Shown: in pieces, positions 28,336-41,791 of the stretch
Numbering within the stretch: the stretch's first letter is position 1
Layout of the letters: every line of letters begins with the position of its first letter
NCBI RefSeq assembly: GCF_050947335.1
Contig: NW_027474072.1
Span: 1-64,000, forward strand
DNA from: Megachile rotundata
Lineage: Eukaryota; Arthropoda; Insecta; Hymenoptera; Megachilidae
DNA length: 64,000 nt
Reading direction: 5' to 3'
Notes under the pieces: generated by a model
The model's input: only the letters and a program-made list of their open reading frames with translations
Told to the model about the DNA's origin: nothing
Database searches by the model: none
Position numbers and translations under genes: made by a program

Positions 28336-31300
28336 GATCGATTGAACGAGGATTACTGTGCTTATTACTCTTATTATTATCAATCTAACTCATACTATTA
28401 GCCATATTATGCTTATATTATCGATAGAACGACAATTACTATACTTGTTACTCTTATTATTATCAATCTAACTCATATCATTGGCCATATTATGTGGATA
28501 TGATCGATAGGACGACAATTACTATACTCATTACTCTTATTATTATCAATCTAACTCATATTATTAACCATATTATGCAGATATGATCGATAGAACGACA
28601 ATTACTATACTTATTACGCTTGCTATTATCAATCTAACTCATATTATTAGCCATATTATGCTTATATGATCGATTGAACGAGGATTACTGTACTTATTAC
28701 TCTTATTATTACCAATCTAACTCATATTATTAGAAATATTATGCTTAAATTATCGATAGAACGACAATTACTATACTTGTTACTCATATTATTATCAATC
28801 TAACTCATACTATTAGCCATATTATGCTTATATTATCGATAGAACGACAATTACTATACTTGTTACTCTTATTATTATCAATCTAACTCATATCATTGGC
28901 CATATTATGTGGATATGATCGATAGGACGACAATTACTATACTCATTACTCTTATTATTATCAATCTAACTCATATTATTAACCATATTATGCAGATATG
29001 ATCGATAGAACGACAATTACTATACTTATTACTCTTGCTATTATCAATCTAACTCATATTATTAGCCATATTATGCTTATATGATCGATTCAACGAGGAT
29101 TACTGTACTTATTACTCTTATTATTACCAATGTAACTCATATTATTAGCCATATTATGCTTAAATTATCGATAGAACGACAATTACTATACTTGTTACTC
29201 TTATTATTATCAATCTAACTCATATTATTAGCCATATTATGCTTGTATGATCGATTGAACGGCAATTACTATACTTATTACTCTTACTATTATCAATCTA
29301 CCTCATATTATTAGCCATATTTTGCTTATATTATCGATAGAACGACAATAACTATACTCATTACTCTTATTATCAATCTAACTCATATTATTAGCCATAT
29401 TATGCTTATATGATCGATAGAACGACAATTACTATACTTATTATTGTTATTGTTATCAATCTAACTCATATTATTAGCCATATTATGCTTATATGATCGA
29501 TAGAATGACAATTACTATTCTTATTACTGTTATTATTATCAATCTAACTCATATTATTAGCCATATTATGCTTATATGATCGATAGAATGACAAGTACTA
29601 TACTTGTTACTCTTATTATTATCAATCTAACTCATACTATTAGCCATATTATGCTTATATTATCGATAGAACGACAATTACTATACTTGTTACTCTTATT
29701 ATTATCAATCCAACTCATATTATTGGCCATATTATGTGGATATGATCGATAGGACGACAATTACTATACTCATTACTCTTATTATTATCAATCTAACTCA
29801 TATTATTAGCCATATTATGCTTATAAGATCGATAGAACGACAATTACTATACTTATTACTCTTATTATTATCAATCTAACTCATATTATTAGCCATATTA
29901 TGCTTATATGATCGATGGAACGACAATTACTATACTTATTACTCTTATTATTATCAATCTAACACATATTATTAGCCATATTATGCTTATATTATCAATA
30001 GAACGAGAATTACTATACTTGTTACTCTTATTATTATTAATCTAACTCATATTATTAGCCATATTATGCTTATAAGATCGATAGAACGACAATTACTATA
30101 CTTATTACTCTTATTATTATCAATCTAACTCATATTATTAGCCATATTATGCTTATATGATCGATAGAATGACAATTACTATACATATTACTCTTACTTT
30201 TATCAATCTAACTCATATTATTAGCCATATTATGCTTATATTATCGATAGAACGAAAATTACTATACTTGGTACTCTCATTATTATCAATCTAACTCATA
30301 TTATTAGCCATATTATGCTTATTTGATCGATAGAACGACAATTACTATACTTATTACTGTTATTATTATCAATCGAACTCATATTATTGGCCATATTATG
30401 CTTATATGATCGATTGAACGAGGATTACTGTACTTATTACTCTTATTATTACCAATCTAACTCATATTATTAGCCATATTATGCTTATATTATCGATAGA
30501 ACGACAATTACTATACTTGTTACTCTTATTATTATCAATCTAACTCATATCATTGGCCATATTATGTGGATATGATCGATAGGACGACAATTACTATACT
30601 CATTACTCTTATTATTATCAATCTAACTCATATTATTAACCATATTATGCAGATATGATCGATAGAACGACAATTACTATACTTATTACGCTTGCTATTA
30701 TCAATCTAACTCATATTATTAGCCATATTATGCTTATATGATCGATTGAACGAGGATTACTGTACTTATTACTCTTATTATTACCAATCTAACTCATATT
30801 ATTAGAAATATTATGCTTAAATTATCGATAGAACGACAATTACTATACTTGTTACTCTTATTATTATCAATCTAACTCATACTATTAGCCATATTATGCT
30901 TATATTATCGATAGAACGACAATTACTATACTTGTTACTCTTATTATTATCAATCTAACTCATATCATTGGCCATATTATGTGGATATGATCGATAGGAC
31001 GACAATTACTATACTCATTACTCTTATTATTATCAATCTAACTCATATTATTAACCATATTATGCAGATATGATCGATAGAACGACAATTACTATACTTA
31101 TTACTCTTGCTATTATCAATCTAACTCATATTATTAGCCATATTATGCTTATATGATCGATTCAACGAGGATTGCTGTACTTATTACTCTTATTATTACC
31201 AATGTAACTCATATTATTAGCCATATTATGCTTAAATTATCGATAGAACGACAATTACTATACTTGTTACTCTTATTATTATCAATCTAACTCATATTAT

Positions 31301-34300
31301 TAGCCATATTATGCTTGTATGATCGATTGAACGGCAATTACTATACTTATTACTCTTACTATTATCAATCTACCTCATATTATTAGCCATATTTTGCTTA
31401 TATTATCGATAGAACGACAATAACTATACTCATTACTCTTATTATCAATCTAACTCATATTATTAGCCATATTATGCTTATATGATCGATAGAACGACAA
31501 TTACTATACTTATTATTGTTATTGTTATCAATCTAACTCATATTATTAGCCATATTATGCTTATATGATCGATAGAATGACAATTACTATTCTTATTACT
31601 GTTATTATTATCAATCTAACTCATATTATTAGCCATATTATGCTTATATGATCGATAGAATGACAAGTACTATACTTGTTACTCTTATTATTATCAATCT
31701 AACTCATACTATTAGCCATATTATGCTTATATTATCGATAGAACGACAATTACTATACTTGTTACTCTTATTATTATCAATCCAACTCATATTATTGGCC
31801 ATATTATGTGGATATGATCGATAGGACGACAATTACTATACTCATTACTCTTATTATTATCAATCTAACTCATATTATTAGCCATATTATGCTTATAAGA
31901 TCGATAGAACGGCAATTACTATACTTATTACTCTTATTATTATCAATCTAACTCATATTATTAGCAATATTATGCTTATATGATCGATGGAACGACAATT
32001 ACTATACTTATTACTCTTATTATTATCAATCTAACACATATTATTAGCCATATTATGCTTATATTATCAATAGAACGAGAATTACTATACTTGTTACTCT
32101 TATTATTATTAATCTAACTCATATTATTAGCCATATTATGCTTATAAGATCGATAGAACGACAATTACTATACTTATTACTCTTATTATTATCAATCTAA
32201 CTCATATTATTAGCCATATTATGCTTATATGATCGATAGAATGACAATTACTATACATATTACTCTTACTTTTATCAATCTAACTCATATTATTAGCCAT
32301 ATTATGCTTATATTATCGATAGAACGAAAATTACTATACTTGGTACTCTCATTATTATCAATCTAACTCATATTATTAGCCATATTATGCTTATTTGATC
32401 GATAGAACGACAATTACTATACTTATTACTGTTATTATTATCAATCGAACTCATATTATTGGCCATATTATGCTTATATGATCGATTGAACGAGGATTAC
32501 TGTACTTATTACTCTTATTATTACCAATCTAACTCATATTATTAGCCATATTATGCTTATATTTTCGATAGAACGACAATTACTATACTTGTTACTCTTA
32601 TTATTATCAATCTAACTCATATCATTGGCCATATTATGTGGATATGATCGATAGGACGACAATTACTATACTCATTACTCTTATTATTATCAATCTAACT
32701 CATATTATTAACCATATTATGCAGATATGATCGATAGAACGACAATTACTATACTTATTACGCTTGCTATTATCAATCTAACTCATATTATTAGCCATAT
32801 TATGCTTATATGATCGATTGAACGAGGATTACTGTACTTATTACTCTTATTATTACCAATCTAACTCATATTATTAGAAATATTATGCTTAAATTATCGA
32901 TAGAACGACAATTACTATACTTGTTACTCTTATTATTATCAATCTAACTCATACTATTAGCCATATTATGCTTATATTATCGATAGAACGACAATTACTA
33001 TACTTGTTACTCTTATTATTATCAATCTAACTCATATCATTGGCCATATTATGTGGATATGATCGATAGGACGACAATTACTATACTCATTACTCTTATT
33101 ATTATCAATCTAACTCATATTATTAACCATATTATGCAGATATGATCGATAGAACGACAATTACTATACTTATTACTCTTGCTATTATCAATCTAACTCA
33201 TATTATTAGCCATATTATGCTTATATGATCGATTCAACGAGGATTACTGTACTTATTACTCTTATTATTACCAATGTAACTCATATTATTAGCCATATTA
33301 TGCTTAAATTATCGATAGAACGACAATTACTATACTTGTTACTCTTATTATTATCAATCTAACTCATATTATTAGCCATATTATGCTTGTATGATCGATT
33401 GAACGGCAATTACTATACTTATTACTCTTACTATTATCAATCTACCTCATATTATTAGCCATATTTTGCTTATATTATCGATAGAACGACAATAACTATA
33501 CTCATTACTCTTATTATCAATCTAACTCATATTATTAGCCATATTATGCTTATATGATCGATAGAACGACAATTACTATACTTATTATTGTTATTGTTAT
33601 CAATCTAACTCATATTATTAGCCATATTATGCTTATATGATCGATAGAATGACAATTACTATTCTTATTACTGTTATTATTATCAATCTAACTCATATTA
33701 TTAGCCATATTATGCTTATATGATCGATAGAATGACAAGTACTATACTTGTTACTCTTATTATTATCAATCTAACTCATACTATTAGCCATATTATGCTT
33801 ATATTATCGATAGAACGACAATTACTATACTTGTTACTCTTATTATTATCAATCCAACTCATATTATTGGCCATATTATGTGGATATGATCGATAGGACG
33901 ACAATTACTATACTCATTACTCTTATTATTATCAATCTAACTCATATTATTAGCCATATTATGCTTATAAGATCGATAGAACGACAATTACTATACTTAT
34001 TACTCTTATTATTATCAATCTAACTCATATTATTAGCCATATTATGCTTATATGATCGATGGAACGACAATTACTATACTTATTACTCTTATTATTATCA
34101 ATCTAACACATATTATTAGCCATATTATGCTTATATTATCAATAGAACGAGAATTACTATACTTGTTACTCTTATTATTATTAATCTAACTCATATTATT
34201 AGCCATATTATGCTTATAAGATCGATAGAACGACAATTACTATACTTATTACTCTTATTATTATCAATCTAACTCATATTATTAGCCATATTATGCTTAT

Positions 34301-34497
34301 ATGATCGATAGAATGACAATTACTATACATATTACTCTTACTTTTATCAATCTAACTCATATTATTAGCCATATTATGCTTATATTATCGATAGAACGAA
34401 AATTACTATACTTGGTACTCTCATTATTATCAATCTAACTCATATTATTAGCCATATTATGCTTATTTGATCGATAGAACGACAATTACTATACTTA
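28336..34497 (+). repeat. 25-monomer HOR (2072 bp), three copies
   Basis: The acgcttgc landmark is at 28616, 30688 and 32760, twice 2072 bp apart. The 80-bp monomer occurs three times, near 29362, 31434 and 33506. The array has one more unit than the related region at 8511-12600. Rare markers show which unit is which: the first shares gttactcatatt with the left unit at 8957, and the second carries agcaatatt (31965) and tatattttcg (32558) at offset 21897 from 10068 and 10661. The expansion therefore involved recombined units rather than simple copying of one. Confidence 0.9.
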
Positions 34498-34756
34498 TTA
34501 CTCTTATTATTATCAATCTAACTCATATTATTGGCCATATTATGTGGATATGATCGATAGGACGACAATTACTATACTCATTACTCTTATTATTATCAAT
34601 CTAACTCATATTATTATCCATATAATGCTGATATGATCGATTGAACCACAATTACTATACTTATTACTGTTATTATTATCAATCGAACTCATATTATTGG
34701 CCATATTATGCTTATATGATCGATTGAACGAGGATTACTGTACTTATTACTCTTAT
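34183..34756 (+). repeat. Start of another 39-mer, cut by the gap
   Basis: The aagatcgatag monomer at 34218 lies at offset 21897 from that at 12321. The following monomers (gaacgaaaatt/cttggtact, cttatttgatcg, ttggcc/tgtgg, ttatccatataatgctg) repeat the opening of the 39-mer in order. The unit runs into the N gap after about seven monomers, so whether it is complete cannot be told. Confidence 0.8.
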
Positions 34757-34856
34757 NNNNNNNNNNNNNNNNNNNNNNNNNNNNNNNNNNNNNNNNNNNN
34801 NNNNNNNNNNNNNNNNNNNNNNNNNNNNNNNNNNNNNNNNNNNNNNNNNNNNNNNN
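34757..34856. other. Assembly gap of 100 N
   Basis: Exactly 100 undetermined bases interrupt the array. The last monomer start before the gap is at 34718 and the equivalent position after it is 34873. That is 155 bp, not a multiple of 83 (166 would be expected), so the N run does not preserve the repeat phase. A round 100 is a conventional placeholder for a gap of unknown size, so the real missing length may be much larger. The gap coincides with the change between the two higher-order-repeat vocabularies. Confidence 0.98.
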
Positions 34857-35718
34857 CATATTATGCTTATATTATCGATAGAACGACAATTACTATACTT
34901 GTTACTCTTATTATTATCAATCTAACTCATATTATTAGCCATATTATGCTTATATTATCGATAGAACGACATATACTATGCTTGTTACTCATATTATTAT
35001 CAATCTAACTCATATTATTAGCCATATTATGCTTATATGATCGATTGAACGACAATTACTATACTTGTTACTCTTATTATTATCAATCTAACTCATACTA
35101 TTAGCCATATTATGCTTATATTATCGATAGAACGACAATTACTATACTTGTTATTCTTATTATTATCAATCTAACTCATATTATTGGCCATATTATGTGG
35201 ATATGATCGATAGAACGACAATTACTATACTCATTACTCTTATTATTATCAATCAAACTCATATTATTAACCATATTATGCAGATATGATCGATAGAACG
35301 ACAATTACTATACTTATTACTCTTGCTATTATCAATCTAACTCATATTATTAGCCATATTATGCTTATATGATCGATTGAACGAGGATTACTGTGCTTAT
35401 TACTCTTATTATTATGAATCTAACTCATACTATTAGCCATATTATGCTTATATTATCGATAGAACGACAATTACTATACATGTTACACTTATTATTATCA
35501 ATCTAACTCATATTATTGGCCATATTATGTGGATATGATCGATAGGACGACAATTACTATACTCATTACTCTTATTATTATCAATCTAACTCATATTATT
35601 AACCATATTATGCAGATATGATCGATAGAACGACAATTACTATACTTATTACTCTTGCTATTATCAACCTAACTCATATTATTAGCCATATTATGCTTAT
35701 ATGATCGATTGAACGACA
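34857..35718 (+). repeat. Right-domain block, repeated at 37926-38787
   Basis: These monomers recur at offset 3069 bp (37 x 83 minus 2). The atagaacgac before atatactatg is at 34961 and 38030, and the ttgctattatcaacc and gttacacttatt variants also coincide. The 2-bp shortfall is explained by two 82-bp attatagcc monomers between the copies (36671 and 36921). A few single-base differences exist, for example cttgttatt against cttgttact. The left end of the block is hidden by the gap. Confidence 0.8.
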
Positions 35719-37982
35719 ATTTCTATACTTGTCACTCTCATTATTATCAAATTAACTTATATTATTAGCCATATTATGCTTATATGATCGATAGAACGAC
35801 AATTACTATACTTATTACTCTTATTATTATCAATCTAACTCATATTATTAGCCATATTATGCTTATATTATCAATAGAACGACAATTACTATACTTGTTT
35901 CTCTTATTATTATTAATCTAACTCTTATTATTAGCCATATTATGCTTATGTGATCGATAGAACGACAATTACTATACTTATAACTCTTATTATTATCAAT
36001 CTAACTCATATTATTAGCCATATTATGCTTATATGATCGATTGAACGACAATTACTATACTTATTACTGTTATTATTATCAATCTAACTCATATTATTGG
36101 CCATATTATGCTTATATGATCGATTGAACGAGGATTACTGTACTAACTACTCTTATTATTACCAATCTAACTCATATTATTAGCCATATTATGCTTATAT
36201 TATCGATAGAACGACAATTACTATACTTGATACTCTTATTGTTATCAATCTAACTCATATTATTAGCCATATTATGCTTATATGATCGATTGAACAACAA
36301 TTTCTAAACCTGTTACTCTCATTATTATCAATCTAACTCATATCATTAGCCATATTATGCTTATATGATCGATAGAATGACAATTACTATACATATTACT
36401 CTTACTTTTATCAATCTAACTCATATTATTAGCCATATTATGCTTATATGATCGATTGAACGACAATTACTATACTTGTTACTCGTATTATTATCAATCT
36501 AACTCATATTAGTAGCCATATTATGCTTATATTATCGATAGAACGACAATTACTATACTTGTTACTCTTATTACTATCAATCTAACTCATATTATTGGCC
36601 ATATTATGTGGATATGATCGATAGGACGACAATTACTATACTCATTACTCTTATTATTATCAATCAAACTCATATTATAGCCATATTATGCTTATATGAT
36701 CGATAGAACGACAATTACTATACTTATTACTGTTATTATTATCAATCTAACTCATATTATTAGCCATATTATACTTGTGTGATCGATAGAACGACAATTA
36801 CTATACTTATAACTCTTATTATTATCAATCTAACTCATATTATTAGCCATATTATGCTTATATGATCGATAGAACGACAATTACTATACTTATTATTGTT
36901 GTTATTATCAATCTAACTCATATTATAGCCATATTATGCTTATATGATCGATAGAACGACAATTACTATACTTATTACTGTTATTATTATCAATCTAACT
37001 CATATTACTAGCCATATTATGCTTATATTATCGATAGAACGACAATTACTATACTTGTTACTCTTATTATTATCAATCTAACTCATATTATTAGCCATAT
37101 TATGCTTATATGATCGATTGAACGACAATTTCTATACTTGTCACTCTCATTATTATCAAATTAACTTATATTATTAGCCATATTATGCTTATATGATCGA
37201 TAGAACGACAATTACTATACTTATTACTCTTATTATTATCAATCTAACTCATATTATTAGCCATATTATGCTTATATTATCAATAGAACGACAATTACTA
37301 TACTTGTTTCTCTTATTATTATTAATCTAACTCTTATTATTAGCCATATTATGCTTATGTGATCGATAGAACGACAATTACTATACTTATAACTCTTATT
37401 ATTATCAATCTAACTCATATTATTAGCCATATTATGCTTATATGATCGATTGAACGACAATTACTATACTTATTACTGTTATTATTATCAATCTAACTCA
37501 TATTATTGGCCATATTATGCTTATATGATCGATTGAACGAGGATTACTGTACTAACTACTCTTATTATTACCAATCTAACTCATATTATTAGCCATATTA
37601 TGCTTATATTATCGATAGAACGACAATTACTATACTTGATACTCTTATTGTTATCAATCTAACTCATATTATTAGCCATATTATGCTTATATGATCGATT
37701 GAACAACAATTTCTAAACCTGTTACTCTCATTATTATCAATCTAACTCATATCATTAGCCATATTATGCTTATATGATCGATAGAATGACAATTACTATA
37801 CATATTACTCTTACTTTTATCAATCTAACTCATATTATTAGCCATATTATGCTTATATGATCGATTGAACGACAATTACTATACTTGTTACTCGTATTAT
37901 TATCAATCTAACTCATATTAGTAGCCATATTATGCTTATATTATCGATAGAACGACAATTACTATACTTGTTACTCTTATTA
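35669..37982 (+). repeat. 17-monomer (1409-bp) HOR, about 1.6 copies
   Basis: The gaacgacaatttctatacttg/gtcactctc/caaattaactt monomer is at 35711 and 37120. Everything from 35669 to 36573 is repeated at 37078-37982, offset 1409 (17 x 83 minus 2). The order is aatttctata, plain, ttatcaatag with cttgtttct, cttatgtg with ataactc, gattg, gaacgagg with tactaactac, cttgatact, aacaatttcta, catatt/ctttta, cttgttactcgt. A further copy of its left part is at 39859 (offset 2739), with distant relatives at 59274 and 63256. Confidence 0.85.
36651..36735 (+). repeat. 82-bp attatagcc short monomer, right-domain marker (example)
   Basis: Here catattattagcc is shortened by one t to catattatagcc, giving an 82-bp monomer. 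The same form recurs near 36921, 41651, 42561, 43721, 45051, 47621, 56581, 57911, 60571 and 63971. It accounts for the minus 1 or minus 2 in the right-domain unit lengths (1161, 1409, 2572, 3069). I noticed none in the left domain. Confidence 0.88.
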
Positions 37983-39800
37983 TTATCAATCTAACTCATA
38001 TTATTAGCCATATTATGCTTATATTATCGATAGAACGACATATACTATGCTTGTTACTCATATTATTATCAATCTAACTCATATTATTAGCCATATTATG
38101 CTTATATGATCGATTGAACGACAATTACTATACGTGTTACTCTTATTATTATCAATCTAACTCATACTATTAGCCATATTATGCTTATATTATCGATAGA
38201 ACGACAATTACTATACTTGTTACTCTTATTATTATCAATCTAACTCATATTATTGGCCATATTATGTGGATATGATCGATAGGACGACAATTACTATACT
38301 CATTAGTCTTATTATTATCAATCAAACTCATATTATTAACCATATTATGCAGATATGATCGATAGAACGACAATTACTATATTTATTACTCTTGCTATTA
38401 TCAATCTAACTCATATTATTAGCCATATTATGCTTATATGATCGATTGAACGAGGATTACTGTGCTTATTACTCTTATTATTATTAATCTAACTCATACT
38501 ATTAGCCATATTATGCTTATATTATCGATAGAACGACAATTACTATACATGTTACACTTATTATTATCAATCTAACTCATATTATTGGCCATATTATGTG
38601 GATATGATCGATAGGACGACAATTACTATACTCATTACTCTTATTATTATCAATCTAACTCATATTATTAACCATATTATGCAGATATGATCGATAGAAC
38701 GACAATTACTATACTTATTACTCTTGCTATTATCAACCTAACTCATATTATTAGCCATATTATGCTTATATGATCGATTGAACGAGGATTACTGTACTTA
38801 TTACTCTTATTATTACCAATCTAACTCATATTATTAGCCATATTATGCTTAAATTATCGATAGAACGACAATTACTATACTTGTTACTCTTATTATTATC
38901 AATCTAACTCATATTATTAGAAATATTAAGCTTATATGATCGATAGAACGACAATTACTATACTTATTACTCTTATTATTATCAATGTAACTGATATTAT
39001 TAGCCATATTATGCTTATATGATCGATAGAACGACAATTACTATACATATTACTCTTACTTTTATCAATCTAACTCATATTATTAGCCATATTATGCTTA
39101 TATGATCGATTGAACGACAATTACTATATTCATTACTGTTATTATTATCAATCTAACTCATATTATTGGCCATATTATGCTTATATGATCGATTGAACGA
39201 GGATTACTGTACTAACTACGCTTATCATTACCAATCTAACTCATATTATTAGCCATATTATGCTTATATTATCGATAGAACGACAATTACTATACTTGTT
39301 ACTCTTATTATTATCAATCTAACTCATATTATTAGCCATATTATACTTATGTGATCGATAGAACGACAATTACTATACTTATAACTCTTATTATTATCAA
39401 TCTAACTCATATTATTAGCCATATTATGCTTATATGATCGATTGAACGACAATTTCTATACTTGTTACTCTCATTATTATCAATTTAACTCATATTATTA
39501 GCCATATTATGCTTATATGATCGATAGAACAACAATTACTATACTTATTACTCTTATTATTATCAATCTAACGCATATTATTGGCCATTTTATGTGGATA
39601 TGATCGATAGGACGACAATTACTATACTCATTACTCTTATTATTATCAATCTAACTCATATTATTAGCCATATTATGCTGATATGATCGATTTAACGACA
39701 ATTACTATACTTATTACTCTCATTATTATCAATCTAACTCATATTACTAGCCATATTATGCTTATATTATCGATAGAACGACAATTACTTTACTTGTTAC
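37983..39800 (+). repeat. Mixed right-domain monomers, 37983-39800
   Basis: The first part repeats 34913-35718 (offset 3069). After 38788 the monomers include ttagaaatattaagctt (38930), a gtaactgatatt variant and a ggccattttatgtgg variant (39583). The section near 39290-39800 is related to 58665-59270 and to 62647-63250, sharing tatacttatgtg, ggccatttta and gatttaacg. It is therefore a third member of the 48-mer family of duplications at the right end of the window. Confidence 0.7.
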
Positions 39801-41791
39801 TCTTATTATTATCAATCTAACTCATATTATTAGCCATATTATGCTTATATGATCGATTGAACGACAATTTCTATACTTGTCACTCTCATTATTATCAAAT
39901 TAACTTATATTATTAGCCATATTATGCTTATATGATCGATAGAACGACAATTACTATACTTATTACTCTTATTATTATCAATCTAACTCATATTATTAGC
40001 CATATTATGCTTATATTATCAATAGAACGACAATTACTATACTTGTTTCTCTTATTATTATTAATCTAACTCTTATTATTAGCCATATTATGCTTATGTG
40101 ATCGATAGAACGACAATTACTATACTTATAACTCTTATTATTATCAATCTAACTCATATTATTAGCCATATTATGCTTATATGATCGATTGAACGACAAT
40201 TACTATACTTATTACTGTTATTATTATCAATCTAACTCATATTATTGGCCATATTATGCTTATATGATCGATTGAACGAGGATTACTGTACTAACTACTC
40301 TTATTATTACCAATCTAACTCATATTATTAGCCATATTATGCTTATATTATCGATAGAACGACAATTACTATACTTGATACTCTTATTGTTATCAATCTA
40401 ACTCATATTATTAGCCATATTATGCTTATATGATCGATTGAACAACAATTTCTAAACCTGTTACTCTCATTATTATCAATCTAACTCATATTATTAGCCA
40501 TATTATGCTTATGTGATCGATAGAACGACAATTACTATACTTATAACTCTTATTATTATCAATCTAACTCATATTATTAGCCATATTATGCTTATATTAT
40601 CGATAGAACGACATATACTATGCTTGTTACTCATATTATTATCAATCTAACTCATATTATTAGCCATATTATGCTTATATGATCGATAGAACGACAATTA
40701 CTATACTTATTACTCTTATTATTATCAATCTAACTCATATTATTAGCCATATTATGCTTATATTATCAATAGAACGACAATTACTACACTTGTTTCTCTT
40801 ATTATTATTAATCTAACTGATATTATTAGCCATATTATGCTTATATTATCGATAGAACGACAATTACTATACTTGATACTCTTATTATTATCAATCTAAC
40901 TCATATTATTAGCCATATTATGCTTATATGATCGATTGAACAACAATTTCTAAACCTGTTACTCTTATTATTATCAATCTAACTCATATTATTTGCCATA
41001 TTATGCTTATATGATCGATAGAACGACAATTACTATACTTATTACCCTTATTATTATCAATATAACTCATATTATTGGCCATATTATATGGATATGATCG
41101 ATAGGACGACAATTACTATACTCATTACTCTTATTATTATCAATCTAACTCATATTATTAACCATTTAATGCAGATATGATCGATTGAACGACAATTACT
41201 ATACTTATTACTGTTATTATTATCAATCTAACTCATATTATTGGCCATATTATGTGGATATGATCGATAGGACGACAATTACTATACTCATTACTCTTAT
41301 TATTATCAATCTAACTCATATTATTGGCCATATTATGTGGATATGCTCGATAGGACGACAATTACCACACTCATTACTCGTATTATTATCAATCTAACTC
41401 ATATTATTAGCCATATTATGCTTATATGATCGATTGAGCGACAATTACTATACTTGTTACTCTTATTATTATCAATCTAACTCATATTATTAGCCATATT
41501 ATGCTTATATGATCGATAGAACGACAATTACTATACTTATTATTGTTGTTATTATCAATCTAACTCATATTATTAGCCATATTATGCTTATATGATCGAT
41601 AGAACGACAATTACTATACTTATTATTGTTGTTATTATCAATCTAACTCATATTATAGCCATATTATGCTTATATGATCGATAGAACGACAAGTACTATA
41701 CTTATTACTGTTATTATTATCAATCTAACTCATATTACTAGCCATATTATGCTTATATTATCGATAGAACGACAATTACTATACTTGTTAC
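39801..41791 (+). repeat. 33-mer-offset copy and preface to the 14-mer
   Basis: 39801-40487 repeats 37062-37748 at offset 2739 (33 x 83). 40560-41640 repeats 43880-44960 at about offset 3317 (40 x 83 minus 3). It includes the accatttaatgcag monomer, the tgtggatatgctcgatagg monomer and the accacactcattactcg monomer. Near 41400-41650 two consecutive cttattattgttgtt monomers occur, the second shortened to 82 bp (attatagcc at 41651). Confidence 0.75.

Larger units (their letters stand above)
1..34756 (+). repeat. 83-bp satellite array, left domain
   Basis: This is a continuous head-to-tail array of an 83-bp AT-rich monomer, about 418 copies. A clean reference copy is at 4695-4777. It begins gatcgatagaacgacaatta, has a pyrimidine-rich middle (ttactcttattattatc), a strongly conserved caatctaactcatattatt stretch, and ends ccatattatgcttatat. 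Successive gatcgat starts at 50, 133, 216 and 299 are each 83 bp apart. All copies run the same way; I saw no inverted monomer. Variants form recognisable types: gattgaacgagg...ctgtac; ttatcgatag...cttgtt; tgtggatatgatcgatagg...ctcatt; taaccatattatgcag; gaatgac...catatt; and aatttctaaacctg. The domain is marked by an 80-bp monomer type and by attacgcttgc and gattcaacgagg variants not seen right of the gap. No gene or unique sequence interrupts it. Its role is unknown; structural heterochromatin is the usual interpretation of such arrays. Confidence 0.97.

Noticed and set aside
34697..35008. 103-codon open frame across the assembly gap
   Set aside because: One third of it is undetermined sequence, the gap length is nominal, and both flanks are satellite monomers.
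38920..38945. ttagaaatattaagcttata variant as a possible insertion or attachment site
   Set aside because: It keeps the 83-bp register, with substitutions only, and recurs as an ordinary monomer type at 46390, 46808, 48960, 49378 and elsewhere.
41185..41397. 70-codon open frames here and at 44502, 47074, 49646, 54294, 55539 and 57364
   Set aside because: They also start at TTG within the satellite and mark the same accatttaatgcag plus two tgtgg monomers in each HOR copy. There is no domain, no ribosome-binding or splice context, and the spacing equals HOR unit lengths.
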